A program made the translations under genes and the position numbers. From Carallia brachiata (lineage: Eukaryota > Streptophyta > Magnoliopsida > Malpighiales > Rhizophoraceae), in assembly GCA_021464245.1 (NCBI GenBank), contig JADCRB010000032.1, forward strand, positions 220,074-284,073: a stretch of 64,000 nucleotides of DNA, given 5' to 3'. The notes beneath the pieces are model-generated. The model had not been told where the DNA came from, ran no database searches, and saw only the letters and a list, made by a program, of their open reading frames with translations. Of this stretch, positions 25,166 to 38,700 are shown in pieces (position 1 is the stretch's first letter; each line of letters begins with the position of its first letter).

Positions 25166-25426
25166 TCAAACTGTCCGCTGATCCTCAAGCAAAATGAGCC
25201 AAGCTTCCTCCGGTGACTCTGGCAACGCATGCAATCCCAAAAGGAACTTAAAGGCATTGGAAGTTTGACAATCCGCCAACCTACTCTGTTCCCGGAAGAC
25301 ATGATTTACCTCAGCCCTCCATGCCCGTCTCAAGAGCTCCTGACATCCAAGGATTAAAATTGCTTGTGCATGGGAGCCAGAGACAAGTTTAGAAATTACT
25401 TTCAAAGTTACTGTTAATAAGATCAT
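25166..25426 (-). pseudogene. RNase H-like fragment of a non-LTR element (RVT_3/LINE type)
   Basis: An 86-codon minus-strand frame reads ...HAQAILILGCQELLRRAWRA then EVNHVFREQSRLADCQTSNA and ends GLHALPESPEEAWLILLED. This is the C-terminal end of the plant RNase H domain found in LINE-derived ORFs, with the typical HV-RE-N/S-AD pattern. No reverse transcriptase is seen beside it, so it is an isolated relic. Confidence 0.7.
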
Positions 25427-26429
25427 ATAGATACTTTAAAACTATTTAAGTAAAGTTAACTAATATTATTCGTAAAAATAATAACAAAAATGTTGGTTAG
25501 ACAAGGTAGGGACGCAACAAAGAGAAAGAAAGAGAGAGCGGACCAATTTTAATTTTTTAATCAAAGTTAATTTATGTGTTAAGTTTAGTCCATGTATGTA
25601 TATATTAAGATTTACGCGTAATAAACATAATAGTCATAAAAATTTAACTTGATGTGAAATAAATCTAAATTTAATATGTAATACCATACTTAAAGAAAAA
25701 AAAACAAAATTATCGCGTCTTAGAGTGTACTTATTTCTTGTAAAATATTTTACAGATTTTCAGTGTTTGTTTCATATAAAATATTTTAAATAGGCAAAAT
25801 TTAAGAAAAATTTTCAATTTTCAAGTAAAATAATTTCTCTTTTGCAAAATGAAGTTATTTAAAAAATATACAAATTATGTTATAAGTAAATAACAAAAAA
25901 AATTTATTATTTTTATATATTTTATAAATATAAATTATTTTACACCCAACAAACACACTCTAATCACACTCTAATCGCACGCCTGTTTTACCGGCGCCGG
26001 CTATGAAGGCTCAAATAATAATAATTGTTATAGGGTTCAAAGCTTGACCACACGTTCAACAGCTGCCACGAGCAAACCGACAGTTGAGTCCAAGGAAGTT
26101 TCCTTAAAACAACTACCCAGTAAACGAACAAAAGCGGAATTTACGGACCCATCAAGAAGTTTCTTGTTGATCTGACTTCTTGGAAAAAGGTTCAAACGAT
26201 TTCCAATTACAAAACCCCAACTAGCCAATTCCAATTCCAATTCCAATTTGACTTCCCCAATCCCAATTCAATTCATCATCTTATCTGCCTGCATATTCCT
26301 CTGCCATTGTTCTTCTTCTACCAAGCAAACCAAACCAAACCCATTTTAGAATTTAGTTTCCTCAGGAAGATTAAGTTGTTGAAGCAAGAAAAGGGTGTTT
26401 AAATCTCTTCAAAATCTAAAGGACCAAAC
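25427..26429. other. AT-rich intergenic DNA and SYP2 promoter/leader
   Basis: AT-rich until about 25980, then a more balanced sequence including repeated CCAATTCCAATTCCAATTCC at 26223-26250. The last 150 bases are the likely leader of the syntaxin gene. Confidence 0.55.
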
Positions 26430-29400
26430 ATGAGTTTTCAAGATCTTGAGGCCGGAAGGCCCTTGCTTCAGAAGCAGAAGCAAGACCCTTCTCAAGCTGT
26501 GGCTGCTGGGATTTTCCAAATCAACACTGCTGTTATGTCCTTTAATCGCCTCATTAATTCCCTCGGAACCCCAAAAGACACACTTGAATTCCGGGAGAAG
26601 CTGTGAGTCCTACCAACGTTGTTTTCTCATCGTTTTCTCAACGTTGTCTATTGGGTTCTTGTTTTGTTTCCTGTTTCTGATTGGGTGTTTTTGTCTGATG
26701 TGGGTTTTTTGTATGTTGGTTAAAATTGCCTAAGTTACTGAACGATGTATTTCAACTTCGTTTTGGCATTTTGGTATGTTTAGTTTATCAATTTTGTATC
26801 TTGATATGAATATGTTGCCTTATACTTTCGAAATTCGTTTTATATTGATTCTTAGTTTTATTCCATGGTCTGACATGTGAATAAAAATGGTTGTTTGAGT
26901 TGGTGCTCATGTCGGATTGAATTGCTGGCAGGCACAAGACGAGGCAACGCATTGGTGAGCTGGTGAAGGATACTTCAGCTAAACTCAAGCAAGCTAGTGA
27001 AGCGGATCGCTATGAAGATGTTAATGTAAGTGCATGCTTTCTAGTGCTTTGCTTTTGAAGAGGAAAAGGAAAATCTAAATGAAGGAGATTGTTTTAAAGA
27101 GACTGAGTAGGAGGTAGGTTAAGCTAGTTCTGGAAATAGCAAATACTTGGGTCAAAAAAAGTCATGAGTGGGACAGAACTATTGGGAAGCCTACCAGATA
27201 TGCTTCTATGTTCCACAATCCTATTTGACTGCCTGTGCGATCAATTCTTGGGTTCATTCCCGTTATAAGTAAAGAATCTCAGTCACTTACTTTTGTTAAT
27301 GAATACTGGTTGTATACATGCAATAATATTCCCTGCACTCTCTAGATGGCATTCATAGTTGAATTCCGTTGAGTGATCTATTCTTCCTGTTTCCATTATA
27401 TACACTACATGTCATCCCTTCTTACTATATGCCTCTAGATATCTTTGTCCCCTCCTCTCCTCCCCCCCCCCCCCCCCCCCCAACCCCAACCCACAAAAAA
27501 AGAAAAAGAAAAAGAAAAAAAAAACAATTCCGGTATATATTTGCTAAACTAAGGTTGATCGATGTGTACATCCATGCTATTTCTTGTTTAAGGTTTGTGA
27601 AGTGTTGAATAATGTTCTTTTGCATTTTGAACTCTCTTTGGGCTGCAGCCTACCAAGAAGATTAATGATGCTAAGCTTGCAAAAGAGTTTCGATCAGCTC
27701 TTAATGAATTCCAGAAGGCGCAAAGGCTTGCAGCTGAGAGGGAAACGATTTATGCTCCATTTATTCCCAAAGAAGCTCTTCCATCCAGGTATTTTACGTG
27801 ACAAAATGACATAATCTTATATGAAAAAGTTAATCAGGCCAATTTATGATTTAGCAATCGTATGACTTCTGAAAGACCCTGAATGCTGTTCTTTCAATAT
27901 GTTGAGGAATGGAATTTTCTTTTTCTTTTTCCTTTTTTTTAATAGCTTTTGAGAAGTAATTAACATACTGATTGGATGTTTGCTCACCTTTTTTTGCGCT
28001 GGCAGAGTTTTTCGCTGGCTTGCATGCAAATATGACTTTTACATAATGGCATTATCTCCCATAGTTGACCGACCAAATGGCTGGCAGATGTTGGGGAGTG
28101 CTCTTTAACACCCCATGTCATTAGACATTGCACATTGATGTGTTTAATAACATTTTCTTGATAAGGCCTGACAATCCCCACTGAAACTTGGTTCTTTTAG
28201 CATTTATGTAACCCCATTCCAATTAGCAAAATGCAGACTTTAATACCTCTTACCGAAATTGTTATTTTATGTAAGATTTCAATAATTCACTTCTTCAAAT
28301 GATTTGATCAAATGCTATGCAGTTATGATGCCCATGAATTGGATACAAGTTCATCAAAGATACGTGAACAGCAATCTCTTGTTCTGGAATCTAAAAGGTG
28401 AGCAACATTTCATGCTTCTTTATCTATCTGTCCATTTATCTTTCTCTCTCTTCCGCAAATGTGCACTTGTAAACTGTTAATTCTTTGTGCCAATCTTTTA
28501 TTGGCATTCACTTACGTGGCATGTAAGGGATGTAAATTCTGCTGTATGTCATGTTGTTGTGAAGTTGATTTGCTACGTGATACCTCTTTAGCCTAGTCTC
28601 TTGTGGACGGTCATGTTTCTTCCCAGCCTTGTCTAGGATATCCTTTCAAAGACGAAACTGCTTGAAAAAATATCTGAACTTTTTTGATGAATTAGTACAT
28701 TCTCCATAAAAGCGCAGCCTGTGAATTTCTAAAGATTTATATCTTTGTATGCCTAATAAGCAATTTACCATTTTTCAAATCTCTCCTTTGTAATTACATG
28801 GTCGGGAGAAATGATGGTTCAAAACAGGTCCTGTCTAGCAATGAGTGTTCAGTAATGCTTGTTATGAATAAATCACAAGTTGTTATGGTCATCTTCAGAA
28901 ATGAGGACAATGAAAACGAACCCAGATATCAGAAAGGAGTTGTAGTCTCATGACATAGAAGTAATGCATTCTATATTACAAAATATCCAGCTGAAGAGGC
29001 GTATTTCTCATCTTGTTGAGCTGTCCTTCGGCGGAATTTAGATGCTATGTTGTGGATCCTGCACAAATGTTTTTGACCGTTTCAGAAGAATTTCAACATA
29101 TATGCCAAGGCAAAAGTGATATGTTTTCAATTGTTTACCTGCTCTTCTTGTTGTTGAGAAACTCTCTCTCAAATGAAGGGAGCAGTCCAGGGTTGGATTT
29201 TCCTTTGTTCGAAAAGGGAACTTTTCTCTGTATGTTTATTGAGTTTGAGTATTTAACGACAGCACATTTGGAATTTATTTTCACCGCCTGCCCTTGTATT
29301 TCTTACATTTGTTTCAGGCAAGAGGTTGTGCTGTTAGAAAATGAGATTTCATTCAATGAAGCTATTATTGAAGAACGAGAACAGGGAATTAAAGAAGTTC

Positions 29401-30412
29401 AGCAACAAATTAGTGAGGTTAATGAGATTTTTAAAGATCTAGCCATCTTGGTCCACGACCAAGGAATTATGATTGGTGAGCATTAACCTTCTTACTTCTT
29501 AGCAGTACTATTTCTTACATTTTGAATTTTTCTTGTCTCTTTGATTTTTTTAGACATGTTGGTCTGCTCAACTGTTCTTTATTTTGTATGTTTTCCTCAC
29601 AGATGACATTGGTTCTAATATTGAGAGTTCTCATGCGGCAACTGCACAAGCTAATTCTCAACTTGTGAAAGCTTCCAAGTCTCAAAGATCCAGTTCATCT
29701 TTGGTAAAGCTTTTTTTTTCCCTTTTCTTGCTTTTGTTTGGCTTAAATCAACCTAACTTATGATGGATGGGTGGAATAATGCTTAGGGTTCTGCATAGAT
29801 GCATTTGTAGTTGAGATTACCTACTCATTATGCTGTAGAGAGGAAAATAAATCAAACCTTAGTTTTGACTTTTTCTTCTCTTTTTTTGGCTGAGGTATTT
29901 TACTATTTGTCCAAAAGCTTTTTGTATTTCATGATATTCTCATTGAAAAGGTGTTTATGTCTAGGTCTTACTTTTAGCATTTCTTCATCATTGTTGTCAT
30001 TGAGGTTTACTTGGATATCCAAATCAAAGTGTTGAAACCTTAAAAACATTTTCCAAATTCTGTTTATGCTCCCTTCTGCCTTAATAGCTTAGTAAGGCTA
30101 ATGCAAACAAGGAAACATTTATGTGCTCAAGTTTTGAGTTTTCTATAATTAAAACTTTAACATACTATTAGTTTTCTATCTTGCTTGGATTGTTTGAGAA
30201 AACTTGATTGATCTGCTTTGGAAGTATCACTGGAAAACATTTAGATCAATTATAGACTGGAATTGTGAACAATACTATTAGTTTCTTCTTCATTATATAT
30301 CTTTATTATCTACTGTAGTAGGCTTTGATAGATGACTCTCTTGCAGGCTTGCTTGCTCCTTTTGATTTTTGGAATTATTCTGCTCATTGTTGTGATAGTC
30401 CTTGTCGCATGA
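26430..30412 (+). CDS. SYP2: SYP2-family syntaxin (Qa-SNARE; SYP21/PEP12 or SYP22/VAM3 type)
   Basis: Seven exons (26430-26602, 26932-27025, 27649-27788, 28323-28397, 29318-29475, 29603-29703, 30347-30412) join in phase to give 268 residues, the normal length. The start [20 protein letters not shown], the Habc region with [20 protein letters not shown], and the motif [20 protein letters not shown] are diagnostic. The SNARE motif spans about residues 175-238 with the zero-layer Gln at 209 (HDQGIMID). A single C-terminal membrane anchor is residues 248-268. SYP2 proteins act in fusion at the prevacuolar compartment and vacuole with VTI11, SYP5 and VAMP727. The text does not separate SYP21 from SYP22; the neighbouring genes favour SYP21. 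A 20-base C run lies in intron 2 (27462-27481). Confidence 0.96.
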
Positions 30413-32715
30413 GCAGCATATTTCTTGCCATGTTCAGCCTCTCAAAATGGTGTTACTGTAAGCTGCTGGACAGTATCATTTACACAAACCAATGCAAAAT
30501 CAAGCATAGACGGTAGTTGATTTCCCAGGTTGGATGAAAATGTAATTATCAATGTACAGTTTTTAAATTATGAGGGAGCTAAAATCCTCTTTAGCAAATC
30601 ACGTAAATAGTTCACTGTATCATGAACGAAAACCAGATGGAAAATTCTGGGTGTTTTTTTTGTTTTTTTTGTTTCCTCTTTAGATAATCCATTCATATCT
30701 ATTGTTGCCAAACCATTCTTATAGTTTCTTAAGGCCCTTTTGAGGTCAATTTTGTTTAGAACAATGTTTTCACAACGGTGAAAGATTAAGTGATAAAGGT
30801 CTCTAGTAGCTGCTACAACGTTGCTCGGTTGTATGAGAATTTCAGTAGGGCCATTGCATGTTTTTGGTCAAGGTTCTCTACTTCCTGGTTGCTGCATTGA
30901 AAGAATCCTGGAAACCAATGGTGGATTGATTAAATACAGATGGTATCACCAGTTTTTTGTCTGTCAGTCGATGGAACAGATTCTGTTTCCAATACCCCAC
31001 GGCAATTTTGAAGTCATTGGTATGTTCATCATTTCATTTTTTTTTTTTTGCCACTGCAATATTGTTTGCAAGGAATGAAATACATAAAAAGAATACACTT
31101 ACAGAAGCAGTGATACAATTTGTCAGTTATGTGAACCCTTTGCACTACTATTTTGCCCAGTTGGCAAGAATGGTAGTTTCAAGTCCTCTTGGAAAAATAG
31201 GAATTGGGGTATTGGCAAATATTGAAGAGAAGAGATGCTCTAGTTTGGGTGAGCAAAAAATGGACAGAATGGCTAGAAGTAAGAGCAGCAGCAGAAGCAA
31301 CGAAGTATAACGGAAGCCATTGCTGCTCCTAGAGGGAAACACTTCACTAGCAGAGGGGCTTGTGTGTTTCTATACCTGACTCTGACTGATCGCATGCATG
31401 TGATATTGAGGCATCAAGAAAGTCTTTAAGAAGGTAGTGACTAGTGATATACTAGAAGGCAAAAGAAAAGCAAAACAAAGAAGAGTGACCATTGTCAGTG
31501 GATTGAAATGCTGTAGGTTCTTGTGGAAAGTGGAAATGAATGAGATATATATTTTTTTTAATGATGAATAATTCTTTTTAGGCAATTTTTTGTTGTTGCA
31601 AAATTGGAAAATAGGGGGGATATTCCATAGTTTTGTTAGGGAGAATTGTATTGGTTGTATGCATAATGGACTGGCCTTAACACCAAATTTTCGACCAAAT
31701 TCTACGATGCTTAGGAAGGGTTACCAATTTTTTTTCACAACTGTAGAGAATCAGATTTACGTTTAGTCTTACTAAGCGCTTTTGTGAGAATATGAATTTA
31801 TAACCTGTTAATACGAATGAAATCTTCTACCTATTAAATAACAATGATTAGTGGTTCAGACAACTTATAAAATATTTATGAGATACTTATTTTTCTTTTT
31901 GGTCATTGAAAACAAAAGGTAAGGAAAAAATAAAACAAACAATTTGAAAGGAATAAATGCATATAATTATTTATCAAAAAAACAAAAAAAACAAAAGGCT
32001 GGAACTGTCTCCTGTTATTTATTTCAAGTATAATCAGGTTAGACTACTTGTTTAATAATTAAAAAAAAAAAGTGAGAAAAATGACAATTAAAGAAATTTT
32101 GTGAAATTCTGGATAATGATTTAAAGTGATTCACTAAATGTTAAACAATTTCATTCAATTTCAGATTTTCGGGTGCAACTCTTACTAAATGCCTAAAAAA
32201 AACAAATCATAAAAACACAAACAAGAAAAATTATTTTTTTTTGTCCAGTAGGAAATTCATTGGTGCATAGGTTACACAATAAAGATAGATCTTATCTCTT
32301 ATAAATTCCTTTTCTCCCTAAACCTCTAGAAAAAAAATATTAAATTTTAATTACTGAAATATCTTATGAGGAACAAACTAAAAGAAATTATAAAATGCTG
32401 AAAGAGTATAGCAAGACAGAAAAAATAAACTTAAATAGGAAAAGGAAAAAAAAAGAAACCTTTAAGGAGTCAATTGGAAAAAGTTGGAAAATTTGAGGAC
32501 CATGGATTTTCTTGTACTTTCAAAATTCAAAAAATTTAGGGCTTAAAGGTCTCTCTCCTCCTCCTCCTAAAACCTTTTCCTTCCTTTTTTTTCCCTTCTC
32601 TCTCAGAGAAAAAAAGGGGAAAAAGAGACATAGCAGGAAGAGCTCTGAAGCATTCACAAGTTTGAAAGGAAAAATTGGTAGAAAACCAGAGAGAGAGAGA
32701 GAGAGAGAGAGAGTA
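30413..32715. other. SYP2 3' UTR, intergenic DNA and NUP93 promoter
   Basis: The 3' UTR follows the stop. From about 31600 the sequence is AT-rich with A runs. A CT-rich stretch at 32550-32605 and an (AG)13 tract at 32688-32713 lie in the NUP93 leader. No additional gene is supported; the ORFs at 30820-31310 lack family resemblance. Confidence 0.6.
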
Positions 32716-35700
32716 ATGGCAAGTGAACAAGAAAGGAGTAGCTGGACCGATCTGCTCCACTCCTCCACGAAGCTTCTCGAACAGGCCGCTCCTTCTGCTC
32801 AGTTCCCTCCTCTTCAGGTCTCTCTCTCCTTTTCTTTTTTCTGTTTGTTTCCCGAGAAAACGCCGAGAAAGTGGATTGAATTCAAATTGTTCTCTCTTTT
32901 TTTTTTTTTTTTTTTTAGTTTTTCTTTTCGTTTTATGAAAGTGTAATCATAGTCCTTAAGAATCGCCAGCGTCACAAATCATGTTAGTCTGTCTCCGGCG
33001 TAACTAGGAGTCGGTTAACGCCCTTTTTAGTGAGGGTTTCTTGCTACTTCATGCTTTGCTTTCTGTTTTCTTGCTTTGGAAAATCTAGGAATACTGGAGG
33101 AATGGTAGGATTGGAGGTCTGTTCGCTTCGGTTTCTTCCGCTATTAGTGGTTGCGTGAAGCCGCAATGGAGAGTTATCCGTTGGTTAAAATTACAGAATA
33201 CAATTCTTTTTGTTGTTGTTGTTGTTGGCATTACTTTTGTTTCTGTCCCATGTTTATTTTCTCTTCCTTAATGAATCAACGTCTGACAGCCGGTTATGTG
33301 TTCGCGTTTCTTCGTTTGGATTTTACTTGATGTTGTCATTTGTTTGTGTTCAGAGGAACCTAGACCAGTTAGAAGTGTTATCCAAGAAGCTCAAGGCGAA
33401 AACCTTAAGAAATGAGGCTCCTTCTCAATCTATCGCTGCCACGAGGTGCTCATCTCGTTCTTCTTTAAGGTTTTTATGGCTTGAATTTAGTGAGAACTTC
33501 ATTTCGCTGGTTATTGGCTTCCCCCCCAAAAAAAAGAGGAAAAGGAAAATTGATTAGAAAGCTCGGGAGTTTTGAATATTGGGACTGGTGGTGGCAACTA
33601 CAATGTGTAATTTTTTGTTTTTGTTCATCTTTAATTTTCCTTGGATTTTATATCATCTGAACATAGCTAATGGAACTTCTAGGAGTGACAGCATTGCATT
33701 TTCTATGGACATTGAGTGTTTGCATTCGATGCATTGACAGGCTTCTTGCACGTGAAGGAATAAATGCCGAGCAGCTTGCACGGGATCTTAAGTCCTTTGA
33801 ATTGAAGGTAAAATTCCATCTACATTGTGTCCGTGGAAACAATTCAGCTGAGTAGTTATAATATTGTTGACTATACTCCTTAAGTACCTATTAACCCTAT
33901 TCCTACAATTTTAAGGCTATGATGAATGGTGCTTAAAACCATTGAACGAGATTGTTTACGCGTTCAGGTCAATGTAAATGATTTCGTATCAATACCCACA
34001 TGTTGTTACCTGTGTCCCCATTACCTTTTTTTCCCTGTAATTTTAAGCAGTTTTGATTGATTGTGGCCAAAAAAATTTCCTGGTAACAATGTGAAAATGC
34101 TCAATAGCTAGTCAAACCATTATTCTCTTGTCGACTAAAGTAAAAAAAGTCTTACTTTTTTTTTCAAAAAAAAAAAAAAGAGTTAGTACCTTTACCAGTT
34201 TAACTAATAATAAGAATAATAACATACTTTGAATACTAATTATTGCTATTAAGATTCTGTTGTTTACATTTGTTTTCTTGTGTAATGGGTGTGGTGCAGT
34301 TTAATTTTGGAACAGAAAATTTTTTTGTTTCAATTTGTTTCTCTACAATGGATGTGTTGCATTTTAATTTTTCAACATTTCTCATAGTTATTACGTCGCT
34401 TTTTCCTTTTTTAAGACGACATTCGAGGATGTATTTCCTGCTGAGGCTACGAGCGTTGAAGAATATCTGCAACAGGTAGTTTTCCATCTGTAAGATATAA
34501 GCTAACCATGGGTGTTTTACGTTCTATTAACTCTTTCCCCTCTCAGGTTCATGAAATGGCAATCGTGTCCTCTATCCAGGATGCTCAGAAGGATAACCTA
34601 AGAAGTTTTAATGATTACATGATGAAAGTTTTGGAGGTTAATGCTATGCAGTTTTTATGTTATATACTAGTACCATTTCATCGATTCAATCCCTTTTTTT
34701 GGCTATGTTTCTCTACGTTCAGCAACTGCTGAACATGATATAATGCAGGAGGATTGGAAAAAGGAAAAGCGTGACTTTCTTCAGAGCTTGAGTCGGATTT
34801 CAACATTGCCCAGAACTAACTCAGCTGATACTGGCTTAGGAACCTCTCGTCCAGTTCAACTAGCATCTGTGGCTTCAGGTCCTCAAGTTTCTTCAGGCAG
34901 AACGGGCATGGATCTTCTATCTTTAGCTAATAAGCCTACAGTAGAGAAAAAGGCTTTGGCCTATTCTGAAGTTGTGAAGAATCTTAATAATGCACGAGAA
35001 CGTGGCTTGGCATTCAAGGTAAGGCTGATTTGTTGTTTTCTCCAAACCTTGTTCCCTTGACATGTTGAGAAATATTTACCCTTTGAGTGGCTTGATCGAG
35101 GTACATATAAGCAATTTTTCATAGTTAGGTAGCTGATTGAAATGAAAAGCATCCAAGGTGTCATTTTGAAAGTGGTGCCATATTTATGGATGGGTTAAAG
35201 ATGAGGGCACTCACCAATATTTATCTTTTATACTCCTTTTCTTTTGCTGCCTTTAAGCTTTTCTGCAATACTCACCCTAGTGATATGCCATGATGAACTA
35301 TTGCGATCTAGGTGCCATGGGAACTGTATTTTCAAGTGGCTAGCTGAAGTTTGGGCTTAAAGAAAAAAATAAATGCATAAGTCACTGAATTAAGATAATA
35401 AGTTAACTATCTAGTACTGTTTAGCCAAAGGAAACTAATCACTTGCAGTTAGTTTTCAGAAATCTTACAAGCTTACACATTGTAGGTGACAAAACTACCT
35501 TGAGGGAAAAGCTCCTTGGGATCAAATAGGTCAGCAAGATAATTGATATGGGTTTTTAAAATGCTTTTGCATTACAGAGTACCTTCACACATCCAACAAA
35601 ATTTAAAACCGTATCCACATGCTCCAACCCTCGGAATTTCTTTGAGCTACTATGCAGACATCACATCAGAATGACAGGCTTTCAGATCTTTAAGGGTTAT

Positions 35701-38700
35701 TATGTTCTATATCATTTGTGCCTGCTTAATGATGCTACAAGGGTGTTCTTTATATAGAAATCTGATCTGTTTGTTCTTTATTGTTGTTAGCCTGCAACAG
35801 CTTTCAAAGGTGCCTATGAAAGTTTGGGTCTTGAAACATCTGGTGGAAAATCAGTTAACATGCAGAAGATATGGCACCTTATTCAGGTACATGTTAATCA
35901 TTTTTGTTCATCTGAAATATTCAAAAAACCCTTTTTCTTGATCATGGTGATTCCGTCTGTCATGAGTTGTTGATATGATATATTTGACAGACATTGATGG
36001 GTGAGAACTCAACCATTCAGTGGAAACTTTCAAAAAAAATGTTGCTGGTGATTGGTGCGAGGAAGCATCTAGAATGGGGACACGAAAAGTATATGCTGGA
36101 TATGATACAAAGTCATCTTGCGCAGGTACAGATGCAATCATCTTCTGTTATGCTGGATTCATTCCTTCCTTTCTCCAAATCCTTTTTGATCATCATTTCT
36201 CTCTTCTTGCTTTTGCTCTTAATATATTTTTCTTGTTCATTTTTTTGTACCACTTCAGGCTTCTCTTGGTGGAGCTGTTGGGAATTTGCAAAGAGTCCGT
36301 GCATTTCTTCGGGTTTGTCTATTTACTACTATTCAACTTGAACTTGCATTCTGACTTATTATTTTTCCAGAATTTGAGAATGTTTTTGAATTTTTTAATG
36401 GTGCAGGTTCGTTTAAGGGATTACGGAGTTTTAGATTTTGATGCGGGTGATACTCGTAGGCAACCTCCAGTTGATACCACTTGGCAGCAGGTCATTGAAT
36501 TTTTCATATACGTATTATGGGGATATTTTCCCCTGAAATTCCTTGTGCAACAATGGAGATTTTTTTTTCTTAAATAGTGCGGACATAAAAGCATTTAGAC
36601 GTCAAACAAGTACTGAAAAATTGCCTACCTTAAACTTATAGCCATTTTGATAATTTGGTTATTATTTACTTTCTTAGAGCCAAAAAAAAAAAAAAAAACA
36701 GATACAAATGATGAACTAGGAAATTTCTCTTAAGCTAGAGCTTGAATATTTTCCATTTGCAAAGAATTTGAGTTTGTTTCTTTCCAAGTCTCAAATAATT
36801 TCACACCTTTTGGAGGTCTAGATCCTTTTGAAACCACTAAGAACTCTAGAGCTGAGGCAATGAAAAGGTTGTTTGCCAACTTAAATTACACAGTATATTC
36901 TTGAGCAAAAGAGTTCCATGGAGCATGAGGCCTAACCATTTTGGTTTGAGAGCATTTGCTTTTGTTTGGCTTTCCCTTTGTTTAAATATTTGGCAGTTGG
37001 GCTTGCACTTCCTATTCTACCAGACAATAACCATGGCCTAAAAATATGATTTAAAGGATTTTTTTTCTGGGATGACTTCTTTGCTTGTTAAGCTGTGAGG
37101 TGGAGGAGAATTAATTGAAAGATGAATGCAGTGTAATCACTGTGTCACTTTCTGCATTGTTCTGCCACTTATTTTGCCTATCACATTGTCTGCATGCCTG
37201 AATGCCTGTCTCTGTTTATTGGTGCTTCTGATATTGGCTGATGAGCAGAATGAGAAACTTGTTTTGCTGCTGCTGCTAACATGCTTTTCCTGAGCTGCCT
37301 TTCATTCTGGACTCTCTGTTACGTTCTTGACAGATTTATTTTTGCCTGAGAACTGGGTACTATGATGAAGCGAGAAACGTTGCCTTATCATCCCGTGCTT
37401 CACATCAATTTGCTCCTCTGGTACTGGTTGTTCTCTGCTCTAGTTGCAAAATCTTTATAATCATCACTAGCAAGCTTTTTTTTTTCTTTTTGACAGCTTA
37501 CCGAGTGGATTAATACTGGAGGTATGGTGTCTGCTGAAATTTCATCTACTGCTTCAGAAGAATGTGAAAAAATGTTAAGAATGGGTGATCGGATGGGTCG
37601 AGCTGCATATGACAAGAAAAAGCTTTTACTCTATGCTATGATATCTGGTTCTCGCAGGCTGATTGATCGCCTTCTGAGAGACCTACCAACATTGTTTACT
37701 ACTATAGAGGATTTTTTGTGGTTTACTCTATCTGCTCTACGAGACTTCTCTGGTGGGACCTCATCTTCGGTCCTAAATGAAGGATCAGTACCATACAGTT
37801 TGGAAGATTTGCAGGCTTACCTTAACAAATTTGAGCCATCATATTATACAAAAAATGGAAAGGACCCTCTGGTATACCCCTATGTGCTCCTTTTAAGCAT
37901 CCAATTGTTACCAGCGGTCTTACATTTTTCCAAGGAACCTGGAGAAGAAGGATATGATATAGATGCTGTCCATATATCAATTGTGCTAGGAGACCATGGG
38001 GTTCTTTCTGAAGTTGCGGGGGCTGGACAAAAGCTTGGGGTAATGGATGCCTACGCTGAGGTTTCTAGCATAATTAGGCAATATGGTTCTGCATATTTAC
38101 GGCATGGTGATCTCCAAATGGCATTAGAATATTATGTACAAGCTGCTGCTGCAGTAGGGGGTGGAGAGGTGTCATGGACTGGGAGGGGTAATGTGGATCA
38201 GCAGAGGCAGAGGATCTTAATGCTAAAGCAACTTCTTGCCGAGCTGTTGTTACGGGATGGTGGAATTTATCTTTTACTTGGTCCAAGAAGTGCTGGAGAA
38301 GAAGGTGAACTGGCAAGATTTCTAACTGATGTCAAAGCAAAACAGCAATTTCTGCTTGAAACCGGTCGCCAGTGTCAGGAAGCTGGACTATATGACAAAG
38401 TATATTTTATTATCCTGCCCTTAAGCATACTTCTTTTTTTTAACTATGAGTCTAACACTGGGTTTAACCACCCTTGGTTTTGATATTTTTTATTGGGCTC
38501 CTTAAATTTTCTTCAAAATTCCCGTACCACCATACAGCATCACTGATGGTTTTGGTCTTATCTTCGTTGCCTTTTCAAAATTTCCAGCATCATTGATGAT
38601 TTATTTCATTCTCTGACGCAAATCTTTGTAAAAGATCATGAAATAAGCAAATCTTTATTGAACATATCTTGAGATAAGAAAAAATCTTTGTTAGGAGCAC

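Noticed and set aside
27462..27481. C-run in the syntaxin intron as a regulatory element
   Set aside because: A plain homopolymer in an intron; no supporting context.
30821..31310. Open frames after the syntaxin gene as a separate gene
   Set aside because: No family resemblance, no splice logic, and overlapping frames typical of 3' UTR sequence.
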